DNA of 59,749 nucleotides, from contig NZ_JAOCQE010000014.1 in the NCBI RefSeq assembly GCF_025290915.1, forward strand, positions 1-59,749. Direction: 5' to 3'. A program made the position numbers and the translations under genes. Positions within the stretch are counted from its first letter, which is position 1, and every line of letters starts with the position of its first letter. A model generated the notes under the pieces. It was not told the origin of the DNA, did no database searches, and was given only the letters and a program-made list of their open reading frames with translations. Positions 44,287 through 53,323 of this stretch are shown in pieces. This DNA is from Streptomyces sp. 15-116A. Lineage in GTDB: Bacteria; Actinomycetota; Actinomycetes; Streptomycetales; Streptomycetaceae.

Positions 44287-44952
44287 TCACATGTGGGCGC
44301 CGTACCCCGTGGCGGCGGCCGGGGCGTGGGCGATGAGATGCCGGACGAGAGTGAGCAGGGTCTGGACTCCGGAGCTGGAGATCCGGGCGTCGCAGCACAC
44401 GACGGGGATCTCGTCCGGCAGGTCGAGGGCTGCGCGCACCTCCTCCGGGTCGTAGCGGAAGGCGCCGTCGAACTCGTTGACGGCGACGATGAAGCCGAGT
44501 CCGCGCTGCTCGAAGAAGTCCACGGCCGCGAAGCACTCCTGAAGGCGCCGGGTGTCGGCGAGGATGACCGCTCCGAGGGCGCCCTCGCAGAGCTCGTCCC
44601 ACATGAACCAGAACCGCTCCTGGCCCGGCGTGCCGAACAGGTACAGCACATGTTCGGCGTCGAGGGTGATGCGGCCGAAGTCCATGGCCACGGTCGTCTC
44701 GACCTTGTTCTCGATCCCGTCGAGGCTGTCGGTGGCGGCGCTGACCGTGGTGAGCAGTTCCTCCGTGCTGAGCGGCGCGATCTCGCTGACCGCGCCGACG
44801 AAGGTGGTCTTGCCCACGCCGAACCCGCCCGCGACGAGGATCTTCAGCGCGGTGGGGAAGAGGTCGCCGCCCTGCTCGGAGTTGTCGTCGTACGGTGCGC
44901 GGTCGCCGTAGTGCGCGCCGTCGCCGTAGTCAGAGCTGTCGTCGTAGTCCAT
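44287..44952 (-). CDS. cvnD: Conservon GTP-binding protein CvnD
   Basis: A 221-residue small GTPase of the Cvn/MglA-like type: P-loop AGGFGVGKTT near residue 42, switch region TTVAMDFGRITLD, LYLFGTPGQERFWFMWDEL (DxxG replaced by GTPG, as usual in this family), and the base motif VAVNEFDG. The first 30 residues are acidic, Asp/Tyr rich. It overlaps cvnC by 23 bases. CvnD is thought to be membrane-associated and to cycle with CvnB-C. Confidence 0.92.
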   Translation of the reverse strand: MDYDDSSDYGDGAHYGDRAPYDDNSEQGGDLFPTALKILVAGGFGVGKTTFVGAVSEIAPLSTEELLTTVSAATDSLDGIENKVETTVAMDFGRITLDAEHVLYLFGTPGQERFWFMWDELCEGALGAVILADTRRLQECFAAVDFFEQRGLGFIVAVNEFDGAFRYDPEEVRAALDLPDEIPVVCCDARISSSGVQTLLTLVRHLIAHAPAAATGYGAHM

Positions 44953-45307
44953 CGAGCACTGCCTCCAGAAGGGCCCGGTCCGTCGGGGTGTGGTGGAACG
45001 CGGGGGGCTTGGTGGTCAGCGCCCCGCAGTCGACGAGGTCCGCCAGCAGCACCTTGGTGACGGCCACCGGCAGCTTGAGGTGGGCGGCGATCTCGGCGAC
45101 CGGGACGGGGGCGCGGCACAGGTCGAGGGCCTGTACGTGTTCGGGGCCGAGGTAGCCGAGGGGGGTGGCTCCGGTGGCCATCACCTGCGACAGCAGGTCG
45201 AGGGCGACGGTGGGTCGGGTGCGGCCGTTGCTGACGGTGAAGGGGCGCACCAGCCGCCCGGCCGCGTCGTCGAGCCACGGTCCGTCACCGGCGGTCGCCG
45301 CGCTCAA
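44930..45307 (-). CDS. cvnC: Conservon protein CvnC (DUF742)
   Basis: 125 residues: AAGRLVRPFTVSNGRTRPTV, LDLLSQVMATGATPLGYLGP, and the winged-helix-like VPVAEIAAHLKLPVAVTKVLLADLVDCG. This is the DUF742 family found only beside CvnB and CvnD. The start is a TTG that overlaps the cvnB stop as TTGA; an unusual but coupled start. Confidence 0.9.
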   Translation of the reverse strand: MSAATAGDGPWLDDAAGRLVRPFTVSNGRTRPTVALDLLSQVMATGATPLGYLGPEHVQALDLCRAPVPVAEIAAHLKLPVAVTKVLLADLVDCGALTTKPPAFHHTPTDRALLEAVLDGLRRQL

Positions 45308-45765
45308 GGCCTCATCGCCGGGGAGGCCGGCGAACCCGGGGATGCCTGGGGCTCGACGGCGTGCTGGCGGGGTGCGGTCACCAGATAGGGCCGGACGCTC
45401 TTGACCAGCATCGCCATCTCGTAGCCGAGCACGGCGGCGTCGGCCTCGCGGCCGGCCAGCACGGCGAGGCAGGTGCCGGAGCCGGCGGTGGTGACGAACA
45501 GCAGGGTCGAGTCCAGCTCGACGACCACCTGGCGGACGTCGCCGCCGTCGCCGAAGCGGATGCCCGCGCTGCGGCCGAGGGAGTACAGGCCGGAGGCCAG
45601 GGCGGCCATGTGGTCGGCGCTGTCCGGGTCGAGGCCGTGCATGGATTTCACCAGCCCGTCGCAGGACAGCAGAACGGCGCTGGTGGTGTGCGGTACGCGT
45701 TGCACGAGGCCGCTCATCAGCCAGTCGAGATCGGATACATGGGCGGTCGGCGCATCGCTCGCCAT
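45304..45765 (-). CDS. cvnB: Conservon Roadblock/LC7 protein CvnB
   Basis: 153 residues with a Roadblock/LC7 domain (about 10-125): LDWLMSGLVQRVPHTTSAVL, LSCDGLVKSMHGLDPDSADH, TLLFVTTAGSGTCLAVLAGR. Roadblock proteins act as GAPs or partners of Ras-like GTPases, here CvnD. AAGGAG precedes the ATG at 45765. Confidence 0.93.
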   Translation of the reverse strand: MASDAPTAHVSDLDWLMSGLVQRVPHTTSAVLLSCDGLVKSMHGLDPDSADHMAALASGLYSLGRSAGIRFGDGGDVRQVVVELDSTLLFVTTAGSGTCLAVLAGREADAAVLGYEMAMLVKSVRPYLVTAPRQHAVEPQASPGSPASPAMRP

Positions 45766-45833
45766 GGTGGATCGACTCCTTGGGATACGAAGGTCTGCGG
45801 GAGCGCTGGATCGTGTAGTGGGGGTGGGGGTGG

Positions 45834-48071
45834 TCATCCGGCGGAGGCGCTCCCGTCGTGCCGGGCGGTGTGGTCGGTACGCGCTGTGTCCCCTGCGGGG
45901 AGTGGTGTGCGGTCGGGCATGGGGACCGGCGACATGTGCTCGCGCCCCATGTGGTCGGGCCCGATGTGGCCGCGCTCCATGGCGTGGGGCTCCGTGTGGC
46001 CGGGCTCCGTGTGCCTGGTCCCGTTGCTGCCGCGTTCCATGGGCTGGGGCTCCATGTGGCCGGTCTCCACGGGGCCGGTCTGCATGTGGTCCCGTTCGAC
46101 GAGTTGGTGGGACTCCATGTGCTGCTGGGACTCGGCCAGGCTGATGCCCCGTTGGAAGGCGGCCATCAGGTTGGGGTCGTGGCCGGGGACGTGCTCGGTG
46201 TCCTGGCGAGGAGCGGGGCCCTCGCGCAGCTGGGGTGCGATGTGCTCCTGGGCGCGGCGGCGGGGCAGCTGGGGTTTGCCCATGGTGCCGCGCACGGTGC
46301 CGGTGCGAGGGGTGAGCGGCTTGGTGTCGTTCTCGGCGAGCAGCTGCCGGTCGTCGGCGCTGATACCGGGCACGGCCTCGGCCGGGGTGGGCCGCACCTG
46401 CCGGGCACCGCGCACGGGCAGCGGCGGGGCGATGGCTCCTCCGTCGGAGGAGGGCGCCGTGGCGGACGTGGACGTCGATGCGGCGGCGGACGCGGATGCG
46501 GTCGGGGACGAGGCTGCGGATCCGTGCGCCGGCGTGGGCGCAGGCACCCGTGCGGATGCGGGCTCCCTGGTCACCGAGGGCCGTGGCGCGGTCGGCTGCC
46601 GCTGCCACTGCGGTACGGCAGGTGCGGCCACCGGCGAGAGCGGCGCACCCGGCGCGGTCACCACGCGCTGGGGGCCCGTACCCGAGTCGGTCCCCGCGCC
46701 GGTGTCACCCTCACGCGGCTGCCCGACCGCGCCCACCGCAGCCCCTGCCGGCGCCCCCGGCTCCGCGCCCAGCAACGCCTGCGGCACCACGAGCACCGCC
46801 TGTACACCGCCGTAGATGTTGGTCTGCAGCCGCACATGGATGCCGTGCCGCTTGGCGAGCTGGGAGACCACGAACAGACCGATGCGCCCATCGGCCAGCA
46901 GACTGGCCACATTGACCTGGTCGGGGTCGCTCAACAGGGCGTTCATCCGGTCCTGTTCGCCGACCGGCATGCCCAGTCCTCGGTCCTCGACCTCGACGGC
47001 GAGCCCCGAGGTGACGAGGTTGGCCCGCAGCAGCACCTGGGTGTGCGGGGCGGAGAACACCGTGGCGTTCTCGACGAGTTCGGCGAGGAGATGGATGACG
47101 TCGGCGACGGCGTGCCCGCGCAGAGTCCCGTCGACGGGCGGCACGAGCTTGACCCGCGAGTACTGCTCGACCTCGGCGATGGCCGAACGCAGCACCTCGG
47201 TCATGGAGACGGGGTTGCTCCACTGCCGCCGGGAGACGGCCCCGCCGAGCACCGCGAGGTTCTCGGCGTGGCGGCGGATGCGGGTGGCGAGGTGGTCGAC
47301 GTGGAAGAGGCCCTTGAGCAGGTCGGGGTCCTCGATCTCGTTCTCCAGCTCGTCGAGGATCGAGATCTCCCGGTGCACCAGGGACTGAAGGCGCCGGGCC
47401 AGGTTGACGAACACCTCGAGCTTCTGTTCGCTGCCCGCCTGGCTGGACAGCCGGGAGGCCTGCACCACGGCGGTCACGGCACCGTCGTGCGCACGGGCCA
47501 GGTCGGTGGCGAGGAGGTCGAAGTCGTCGGCGTCCCGGGGCAGTCCGGCGTGCCGGGGCCGAGGGGGCGGGCCGTCGCCGCGGCGCAGGGTCTCGACGAG
47601 GGCGCGCAGTTCGCCCTCGCGCCGGGCGGTGCTCCGGCGCAACGTGCCGATGCGGTCGTGCACGGTGCGTGCGGCGCGGTCGGCGGCCACGGCGGCGATG
47701 ACGATGCCGGCGAGCGCCACGCACACCGCGCCGCCGAGCACGCCCCACAGGGCGGGGCCCGGCCGCACTCCGGTGGAGCGGACCAGGAACAGCACGGCGG
47801 CGCAGGCACTGAGGGCGACGGCGACGGGGGGCAGCACGGCAAGACGCAGCAGCTGGGGCCGTATGTGCGTCTCGGGCAGCGCCGGAGCGGACTTGACGGC
47901 CGGTCGCCCGTGCCGCCCGCCTTCACGCCGGGGCGCAGCTTCACGCCGGGACGTCACCTCGCGCCGGGACGCACCTTCGCGCCGAGGCGCGCGCCCGCGC
48001 GCGGCCGGTCCCGTCTCCGCCTCGGCGCCGACGCCTCCCGGCAGGTTCCCTCGTCCGCCTTGTGCCTGCAC
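45834..48071 (-). CDS. cvnA: Conservon sensor histidine-kinase-like protein CvnA
   Basis: 745 residues from a GTG at 48071. Order: basic RRE-repeat N-terminus (1-60); two membrane helices (about 75-125) separated by only a dozen residues, so the nitrate-sensing-type extracellular domain common in CvnA is missing; a helical linker with HREISILDELENEIEDPDLL; a HATPase domain with N-box LAELVENATVFS and G-box VEDRGLGMP; then about 330 disordered residues, Pro/Ala/Thr rich, ending in a His/Met/Glu repeat (MEPQPMERG, TEPHAMERGHIGP). It heads the cvnABCD-GAF operon. Confidence 0.88.
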   Translation of the reverse strand: MQAQGGRGNLPGGVGAEAETGPAARGRAPRREGASRREVTSRREAAPRREGGRHGRPAVKSAPALPETHIRPQLLRLAVLPPVAVALSACAAVLFLVRSTGVRPGPALWGVLGGAVCVALAGIVIAAVAADRAARTVHDRIGTLRRSTARREGELRALVETLRRGDGPPPRPRHAGLPRDADDFDLLATDLARAHDGAVTAVVQASRLSSQAGSEQKLEVFVNLARRLQSLVHREISILDELENEIEDPDLLKGLFHVDHLATRIRRHAENLAVLGGAVSRRQWSNPVSMTEVLRSAIAEVEQYSRVKLVPPVDGTLRGHAVADVIHLLAELVENATVFSAPHTQVLLRANLVTSGLAVEVEDRGLGMPVGEQDRMNALLSDPDQVNVASLLADGRIGLFVVSQLAKRHGIHVRLQTNIYGGVQAVLVVPQALLGAEPGAPAGAAVGAVGQPREGDTGAGTDSGTGPQRVVTAPGAPLSPVAAPAVPQWQRQPTAPRPSVTREPASARVPAPTPAHGSAASSPTASASAAASTSTSATAPSSDGGAIAPPLPVRGARQVRPTPAEAVPGISADDRQLLAENDTKPLTPRTGTVRGTMGKPQLPRRRAQEHIAPQLREGPAPRQDTEHVPGHDPNLMAAFQRGISLAESQQHMESHQLVERDHMQTGPVETGHMEPQPMERGSNGTRHTEPGHTEPHAMERGHIGPDHMGREHMSPVPMPDRTPLPAGDTARTDHTARHDGSASAG
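47923..47994 (-). repeat. Four 18-bp in-frame repeats in the cvnA 5' end
   Basis: Units TCACGCCGGGGCGCAGCT, TCACGCCGGGACGTCACC, TCGCGCCGGGACGCACCT and TCGCGCCGAGGCGCGCGC (plus-strand reading) are contiguous and encode the RRE-containing repeats near the CvnA N-terminus. Confidence 0.8.
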
Positions 48072-48419
48072 GTACCGGTCCCCGCTCCCTCATGCGACGC
48101 TGTCGACCGACACTCACCGTAGTCGTCACCGCATCATGTGCGGTGGGCAGTTGACAAACTCCTACGGCAGACGTCCCGCTCTGGTATGAGGCTTCGTACG
48201 ACAGACCGATAAGCCCGCCGACATGCGTCCGGACAGCGTTCACGAATCGATCCGACCTGCTCAGAAGCGGTCAGAGGTGAGCGGGGCGGCCGAGGAAGCC
48301 GACCGCACCTCGACCGCCCCGCTCACCGGCCCGACCGGCCCGACCGGCCCCTCGGGCACATAGAACACCCCGGCCCCCGGGGACGGCACCACCCCCGACC
48401 CTCACCCTCAGTAATCATC
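48072..48419. other. Intergenic region upstream of cvnA
   Basis: This 348-base stretch holds no gene. CACCGCA-TCATG-TGCGGTG (48127-48145) is a perfect 7-bp inverted repeat about 60-75 bases upstream of cvnA, with a minus-strand TTGTCA at 48156-48151 that could be a -35 box. A terminator hairpin follows at 48277-48326. Confidence 0.5.
48277..48326. terminator. Terminator hairpin after the histidine-kinase remnant
   Basis: GTGAGCGGGGCGG (48277-48289) pairs perfectly with CCGCCCCGCTCAC (48314-48326) across a 24-base loop. It is followed by GGCCCGACC direct repeats (48328-48347). Confidence 0.6.
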
Positions 48420-49120
48420 AGGCCTGAGGTCCGCTCAGCCCGCATGCAGCGCAGTCCGGAGCCGGGCAGTGCGCGGGCCGAGGGCGCGCGGTAGAAGCGG
48501 TCGAAGATGTGCGGGAGGTCCCTTGCGGGCTGAACTTGGCCGCGTTGTCGAGGAGGTTGGTCAGCAGGCGGGTCAGCCGGGAGAGGTCGGTCAGGTCGAC
48601 CTGTTCCAGCAGGGGCGGGGGTTCCTCGGCACGGGCCGGTTCGATCAGGTCGTTCACCAGATCTATGACGTCCGCGAGTTGGCGTACCCGGGCTCGGGCC
48701 GCACGGTCGCGCCGCTCCTGGGGGAGGCAGTCGGCGAGGGCGAGGAGTTCGGCCTTGGTGCGCAGCGCGATGAGCGGGGGGCGCAGTTCGTGGGAGGCGT
48801 CGGCGACGAGGCGCCGCTGGGCGGTGACGGAACGGTCCAGTTCCTCCAGCACGGTGTTGCACGTGGCGGTGAGCCGGGCGAGTTCGTCCCTGCGTCGCCG
48901 GGCGGGGTCGGGCGGGCCCGGCAGGGTGATGCGGTGGCGCGGGTCGCGGGTGGCGGCCCCGCGTTCCGCCGTGGCGGTGAGGCGGGTGACCGGGGCGAGA
49001 CCCGCGCGGGCGACGCCGTAGCCGAGACCGCCCGCCGCGACGACGCCGACCGGCCGACGGCGACCAGCAGCCAGGCGGCCTGCCGAACGCCGCAGGCCGC
49101 CCTTGCGGACCTCGGCATCC
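48420..49120 (-). pseudogene. Decayed sensor histidine kinase
   Basis: Pieces of one kinase appear in different minus-strand frames. RQAAWLLVAVG (membrane helix) shifts frame near 49048 into GVVAAGGLGYGVARAGLAPV, HAMP-like RLTATAERGA, then LEELDRSVTAQRRLVADASHELRPPL (HisKA with the phosphorylatable His) and NLLDNAAKFSPQG (N-box). A second shift and deletion near 48520 jumps to DLPHIFDRFYRAP and GSGL, so the D-box is lost. The sensor domain and the end are absent. No response regulator is left nearby. Confidence 0.8.
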
Positions 49121-49212
49121 GCTTGGCACGCCGAGTGAGATCCGTGTGACTTTCACGTGACGTGCGGGCCCGCGGAGCCCCCGGGCTCCTTCAGACCGGC
49201 CTGCAGAACCCT

Positions 49213-50004
49213 TCAGGCCCCGGCGACGGTGCGTACGTCCACCCCGCTGTCCCGCAGCCGCCGTACCTCGCCCGCCGGGGCCGCGTCGTCGACGAGTACG
49301 AGGTCGAAGTCGGTGAGCGGGGCGAGCGCGTACAGGCCCTGGTTGGCGAACTTGGTGTGGTCGATGAGCAGCACCCGGCGGGCGGCGGCCGCCATCATCG
49401 CCCGCTTGACCTGCACCGTCTCGGGCGACATGTGGTAGCAGCGGCCGCCGGTGACCGCCGTGGTGGACATGAACAGCACATCGGCCCGGAAGGACTCCAC
49501 GCTGTGCGCGGTATGGGCGCCCATGAAGGCGTCGTACGCGGGAAAGTACGTGCCGCCGAGCGCGATCAGCGCCACGCCGGGCTCGCGGGCGAGGGCGGTG
49601 ATGGCGGGCAGGGCGTTGCTGATCGCCGTGATCGGGGTGTGGTCGGCGAGGTGCCGGACCAGGTTCAGGCAGGTCGTGGAGTCGTCGATCATCACGACCT
49701 GGCCCGGGGCGAGTTCCTCGGCGGCGGCGCGCGCCAGCCGCTGCTTGGTCGGCGCCATCGTCGTGAGCCGTTCGCTGACGCTGCCGTGGAACTGCGTGGA
49801 GGGCAGGGAACTCGCCCCGCCGCGCACCTTGCGCAGCCAGCCCTGCGCCTGAAGTGCGTCCAGGTCGCGGTGGACGGTCATGACGCTCACGCCGAATTCG
49901 GCCGCGAGGTCGGCGGTGCGGACGAAGCCCTGGGAGGTGACGAGCTCGCGCAGCCGCTGCCGGCGCTCCTCCTGGGCGTCCGTGCGGGCGTCGATGCCGG
50001 GCAT
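49213..50004 (-). CDS. DeoR-family transcriptional regulator
   Basis: 263 residues from the ATG at 50004 with GGAGGGAG upstream. The DeoR HTH is RRQRLRELVTSQGFVRTADL and AAEFGVSVMTVHRDLDALQA. The sugar-phosphate sensing domain includes VMIDDSTTCLNLVRHL, ALGGTYFPAYDAFMG, and LIDHTKFANQGLYALAPL. DeoR proteins respond to phosphorylated sugars. It is divergent from the kinase operon at 50314 and is its obvious regulator. A longer frame upstream lacks homology. Confidence 0.9.
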   Translation of the reverse strand: MPGIDARTDAQEERRQRLRELVTSQGFVRTADLAAEFGVSVMTVHRDLDALQAQGWLRKVRGGASSLPSTQFHGSVSERLTTMAPTKQRLARAAAEELAPGQVVMIDDSTTCLNLVRHLADHTPITAISNALPAITALAREPGVALIALGGTYFPAYDAFMGAHTAHSVESFRADVLFMSTTAVTGGRCYHMSPETVQVKRAMMAAAARRVLLIDHTKFANQGLYALAPLTDFDLVLVDDAAPAGEVRRLRDSGVDVRTVAGA

Positions 50005-50313
50005 GGCGCGGCTCCCTCCGGTTCCTGTGAGCACACGACTCACGAGATACGGCGATGCGAATCTCACATGAACGTAACACGACGTGCCCCGGCCCCTTCC
50101 CTTGCGGGCGCGGCTCCCGCGCCGTGCGGGCACCCGGCCGCCCCCGGGATCTCACACAGCGGCGCGATCCCGCCACGGGATAACTCCCCGGGCCGATTGA
50201 CGCGGCGCCCGCCGCGCGATTCCCTGATTTCGCGAGCCGCCGCGCTCTCCGGGCTCGTGCGGTGCACGGGCGCGTCCTTTGCGCAGGGGCATGAAGGGGC
50301 AGGTATTGCAGTC
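50005..50313. promoter_or_regulatory. Divergent control region between deoR and the kinase operon
   Basis: No gene. Near the deoR side are GTGAG...CTCAC (about 50027-50043) and GAGAT...ATCTC (about 50045-50066, extending to CACATGA), which are candidate operator half-sites. A TTGACG at 50197-50202 could be the -35 of the kinase operon, but the -10 is weak. Confidence 0.35.
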
Positions 50314-51840
50314 ATGTCGGTACTCACCATCGACGTAGGAACCTCGGTCATCAAATCCGTCGTGTTCGACGACCAGGGTCAGGAATTGGCGGTCTCCCGC
50401 ATCGGCACCGAGGTGCTGCGGCCCCGCCCCGGCTGGGCGGAACAGGACATGGAGGCGGTGTGGAACGGCGTGGTGTTCGCCGTGCGCAGCGCCCTCGCCC
50501 AACTGGACCCGGACGAGGATCCCGTGTGGCTGGTGAGTTTCACGGCGCAGGGCGACGGCTGCTGGCTCGTGGACGGCGAGGGCCGTCCGACCGGCCCGGC
50601 GATCCTGTGGTCCGACGGGCGCGCCGGTGACCTGCTCACCCGCTGGCAGGCGGACGGCGTGCTGGAGGAGGCGTTCCGCCGCAACGGCTCACTCACCTGC
50701 AGCGGCATGCCGAACGCGGTGCTCAGCTGGCTCGCCGAGCACGACCCGGAGCGGCTGAAGAGATCCCGTACGGCGCTGACGGCGGCCGGCTGGCTGTTCC
50801 TGAGGCTCACCGGCGTCACCGCGATCGACGAGTCGGACGCCTCGGCGCCCTTCCTCGACCACTCCACCGGCGCCTACGACCCGGTGATCCTCGATGTGTT
50901 CCAACTGCGCTGGGCGGAGCCCCTGTTGCCGAGGATCCTCGGTGAGCACGAGCGGATCGCCGAGATCACCCACCGGACCGCCGCCGAACTGGGCCTGCCC
51001 GCCGGACTGCCGGTCGTGATGGCCCCGTACGACATCGCCGCGACCGCGCGCGGTGCCGGGGCCGTCAACCCCGGCCAGGCGTGCGCGATCCTCGGCACGA
51101 CCCTGTGCACCGAGATCGTCTCGCGCGCGCCGGACACCGGCGGCGAGCCGTGCGGCATCAACATCGCCTACCGCGGCCGGGAACGCACGCTGCGCGCCTT
51201 CCCCACCCTGTCCGGCACGGAGGTGCTCGACTGGGCCTGCCGCACCCTGTCCGTGGAGGATCCCGCCGCGCTCGGCCGGCTCGCCTTCGACGCCGAACCG
51301 GCCGCGGGCGGGCTGGCGTTCCTGCCGTATCTGTCGCCCGCCGGGGAACGTGCCCCCTTCCTGGACCCGCGTGCGCGGGGCGCGTTCTGGGGCCTGTCCC
51401 TCGATCACACGCCCGCGCATCTGGCCCGCGCCGTGTTCGAGGGCCTGTCCCTCGTCGTCCGCGACTGCCTGGCCGCGTCCGGGACCGAGGTGCACGAACT
51501 GCGCCTGTGCGGCGGCGGATCCGCCAGCGACGACTGGTGCCGGCTCATCGCCGACGTCACCGGAGTGCCGACGGCCCGTAGCGCCGACACCGAACTGGGC
51601 GCCAAGGGCGCGTTCCTGACCGGCCTGGTGCTCAGCGGCGCGGAGAGCAGCATGCACAGTGCCGCCGCCAAGTACGTGCGGATGCGCTCCAGTTGGGAGC
51701 CGGACCCCGAGCGCGCGAGCCTCTACGACGAATTGTACGGCGCGTATCTCACCTGGCGGGACGCCGCCCGCTCCCTCGGCTGGTCACCGGCGCCCGCACC
51801 CTCCCGCGTACCCGCACCACCGAAGGCCCCGCATGTCTGA
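50314..51840 (+). CDS. FGGY-family carbohydrate kinase 1 (erythritol-kinase-like)
   Basis: 508 residues. The phosphate-binding start is LTIDVGTSVIKSVVFDDQGQ. WLVSFTAQGDGCWLVDGEGR and ILWSDGRAGD follow, then PYDIAATARGAGAVNPGQAC. The second signature is FLPYLSPAGERAPFLDPRAR and RLCGGGSASDDWCRLIADVT. GTSVIKSV and AGERAPF are seen in EryA-type (erythritol/polyol) kinases. It opens the DeoR-controlled operon; the ATG at 50314 is weakly primed by AGG. Its last 8 bases overlap the next kinase gene. Confidence 0.88.
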   Translation: MSVLTIDVGTSVIKSVVFDDQGQELAVSRIGTEVLRPRPGWAEQDMEAVWNGVVFAVRSALAQLDPDEDPVWLVSFTAQGDGCWLVDGEGRPTGPAILWSDGRAGDLLTRWQADGVLEEAFRRNGSLTCSGMPNAVLSWLAEHDPERLKRSRTALTAAGWLFLRLTGVTAIDESDASAPFLDHSTGAYDPVILDVFQLRWAEPLLPRILGEHERIAEITHRTAAELGLPAGLPVVMAPYDIAATARGAGAVNPGQACAILGTTLCTEIVSRAPDTGGEPCGINIAYRGRERTLRAFPTLSGTEVLDWACRTLSVEDPAALGRLAFDAEPAAGGLAFLPYLSPAGERAPFLDPRARGAFWGLSLDHTPAHLARAVFEGLSLVVRDCLAASGTEVHELRLCGGGSASDDWCRLIADVTGVPTARSADTELGAKGAFLTGLVLSGAESSMHSAAAKYVRMRSSWEPDPERASLYDELYGAYLTWRDAARSLGWSPAPAPSRVPAPPKAPHV

Positions 51841-53323
51841 CGCCCTGTCCCCCGACGCCGTCCACCTCGGCCTCGACCTCGGCACCCAGAGCGCCCGCGC
51901 GGTCGCCGTGGACGGCACGGGCCGTCTGCTCGGCGCCGCGTCCCGCCCGCTCACCGGCCGCCGTGACGGCGTGCGGCACGAACAGGACCCGGCGCAGTGG
52001 TGGCCGGCGCTCACCGCTGCCTGCCGCGACGCCCTGTCCGGCATCGACCCGCGCCGGGTGCGGGGCCTGGCCGTCGACGCCACGTCCGGGACGGTGCTCC
52101 TGGCCGACGCCTCCGGCACGCCGCTCACACCGGGTCTGATGTACGACGACGGACGCGCCGGCGCGTACACCGACCGCGTGAACACGGTGGGCGCGGGGGT
52201 GTGGGAGAAGCTCGGCTACCGCGCGATGCAGCCGTCCTGGGCGCTGCCGAAGCTGCTGTGGCTGCTGGACCGACTCCCTTCCCGGAGCCGGGAGATCCGG
52301 CTGCTGCATCAGGCGGACCTCATCACCTGGCGGCTCGCCGGACGGCAGGTGGCGAGCGACGCCAGCCATGCGCTGAAGAGCGGCTACGACCTGCTCGCCG
52401 ACCGGTGGCCCGAGGCGGAGCTGAGCACGCTCGGCGTCCCGGCCGGCCTGCTGCCGGAGGTCGTACCGCCGGGCACAGTGGTCGGCGCCGTGTGCGCGGA
52501 CGCCGCCGAGGCGACCGGCATCCCCGCCGGTACGCCCATCACGGCCGGGATGACCGACGGCTGCGCGGCACAGATCGGCGCCGGAGCGCTGACGCCGGGC
52601 GCCTGGAACTCGGTGCTGGGCACCACGCTGGTGTTCAAGGGCGCGAGCCCGCACCTCGTGCGCGACCCCGGGGGCGTGGTGTACTGCCATCGTGGCCCCG
52701 GCGGCACCTGGCTGCCCGGCGGCGCCTCCAGCAGCGGCGCCGGGATCCTCGCCCGGCGCTTCCCGGGCGCCGATCTCGACGCGCTGACCGCGCGGGCGGC
52801 CGCGACCGGCTCCACCGCCGTCGTCTACCCGCTGGTGGGCGCGGGCGGCGAACGCTTCCCGTTCCGCGCGCCCGGCGCCGAGCCCTTCGTACTCGGTGAA
52901 CCGGCGGGCGAGGCCGAGGAGTTCCACGCCTGCCTGCTGGGCGTGGCCTGCGTCGAACGGCTGTGCTTCGACTACCTCGACCACCTCGGCGCACCCGTCG
53001 ACGGGCCGCTCACCTTCACCGGCGGCGGCGCCCGCAACCGCTACTGGTCGCAGCTGCGCGCCGACCTGCTCGGCCGTACGGTCGGTCTGCCCGAGCATGC
53101 CGAGAGCGCCCTCGGCATGGCGGTGCTCGCCGCCACGGCCTCCGGCGCCACACTGCGGGAGGCCGCGGCGGCGATGGTGCGGCTGCGCGAGGAACTCCAC
53201 CCCGACCCGGCCCGCACCGCGGCCCTGCTGCCCGTCTACACCGGGTTCGTCGACGAACTGACCCGGCGCGGCCTGCTGGACGCGGCCGTGGCCGACCATG
53301 CGCACAGAAAGGCCGCACAGTGA
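51833..53323 (+). CDS. FGGY-family carbohydrate kinase 2 (xylulokinase-like)
   Basis: 496 residues: VHLGLDLGTQSARAVAVDGT at the N-terminus, VRGLAVDATSGTVLLADASG and MYDDGRAG, GYRAMQPSWALPKLLWLLDR, AGMTDGCAAQIGAGALTPGAW, and LTFTGGGARNRYWSQLRADL in the second ATPase lobe. It is clearly diverged from kinase 1, so the pair is unlikely to be a recent duplication; they probably act on different substrates. The ATG overlaps the preceding stop by 8 bases (ATGTCTGA). Confidence 0.88.
   Translation: MSDALSPDAVHLGLDLGTQSARAVAVDGTGRLLGAASRPLTGRRDGVRHEQDPAQWWPALTAACRDALSGIDPRRVRGLAVDATSGTVLLADASGTPLTPGLMYDDGRAGAYTDRVNTVGAGVWEKLGYRAMQPSWALPKLLWLLDRLPSRSREIRLLHQADLITWRLAGRQVASDASHALKSGYDLLADRWPEAELSTLGVPAGLLPEVVPPGTVVGAVCADAAEATGIPAGTPITAGMTDGCAAQIGAGALTPGAWNSVLGTTLVFKGASPHLVRDPGGVVYCHRGPGGTWLPGGASSSGAGILARRFPGADLDALTARAAATGSTAVVYPLVGAGGERFPFRAPGAEPFVLGEPAGEAEEFHACLLGVACVERLCFDYLDHLGAPVDGPLTFTGGGARNRYWSQLRADLLGRTVGLPEHAESALGMAVLAATASGATLREAAAAMVRLREELHPDPARTAALLPVYTGFVDELTRRGLLDAAVADHAHRKAAQ

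Noticed and set aside
49162..50313. N-terminal 384 codons extending kinase 1 upstream
   Set aside because: This stretch is antisense to the DeoR regulator and has no kinase homology; kinase 1 starts properly at 50314 with the phosphate-binding motif.
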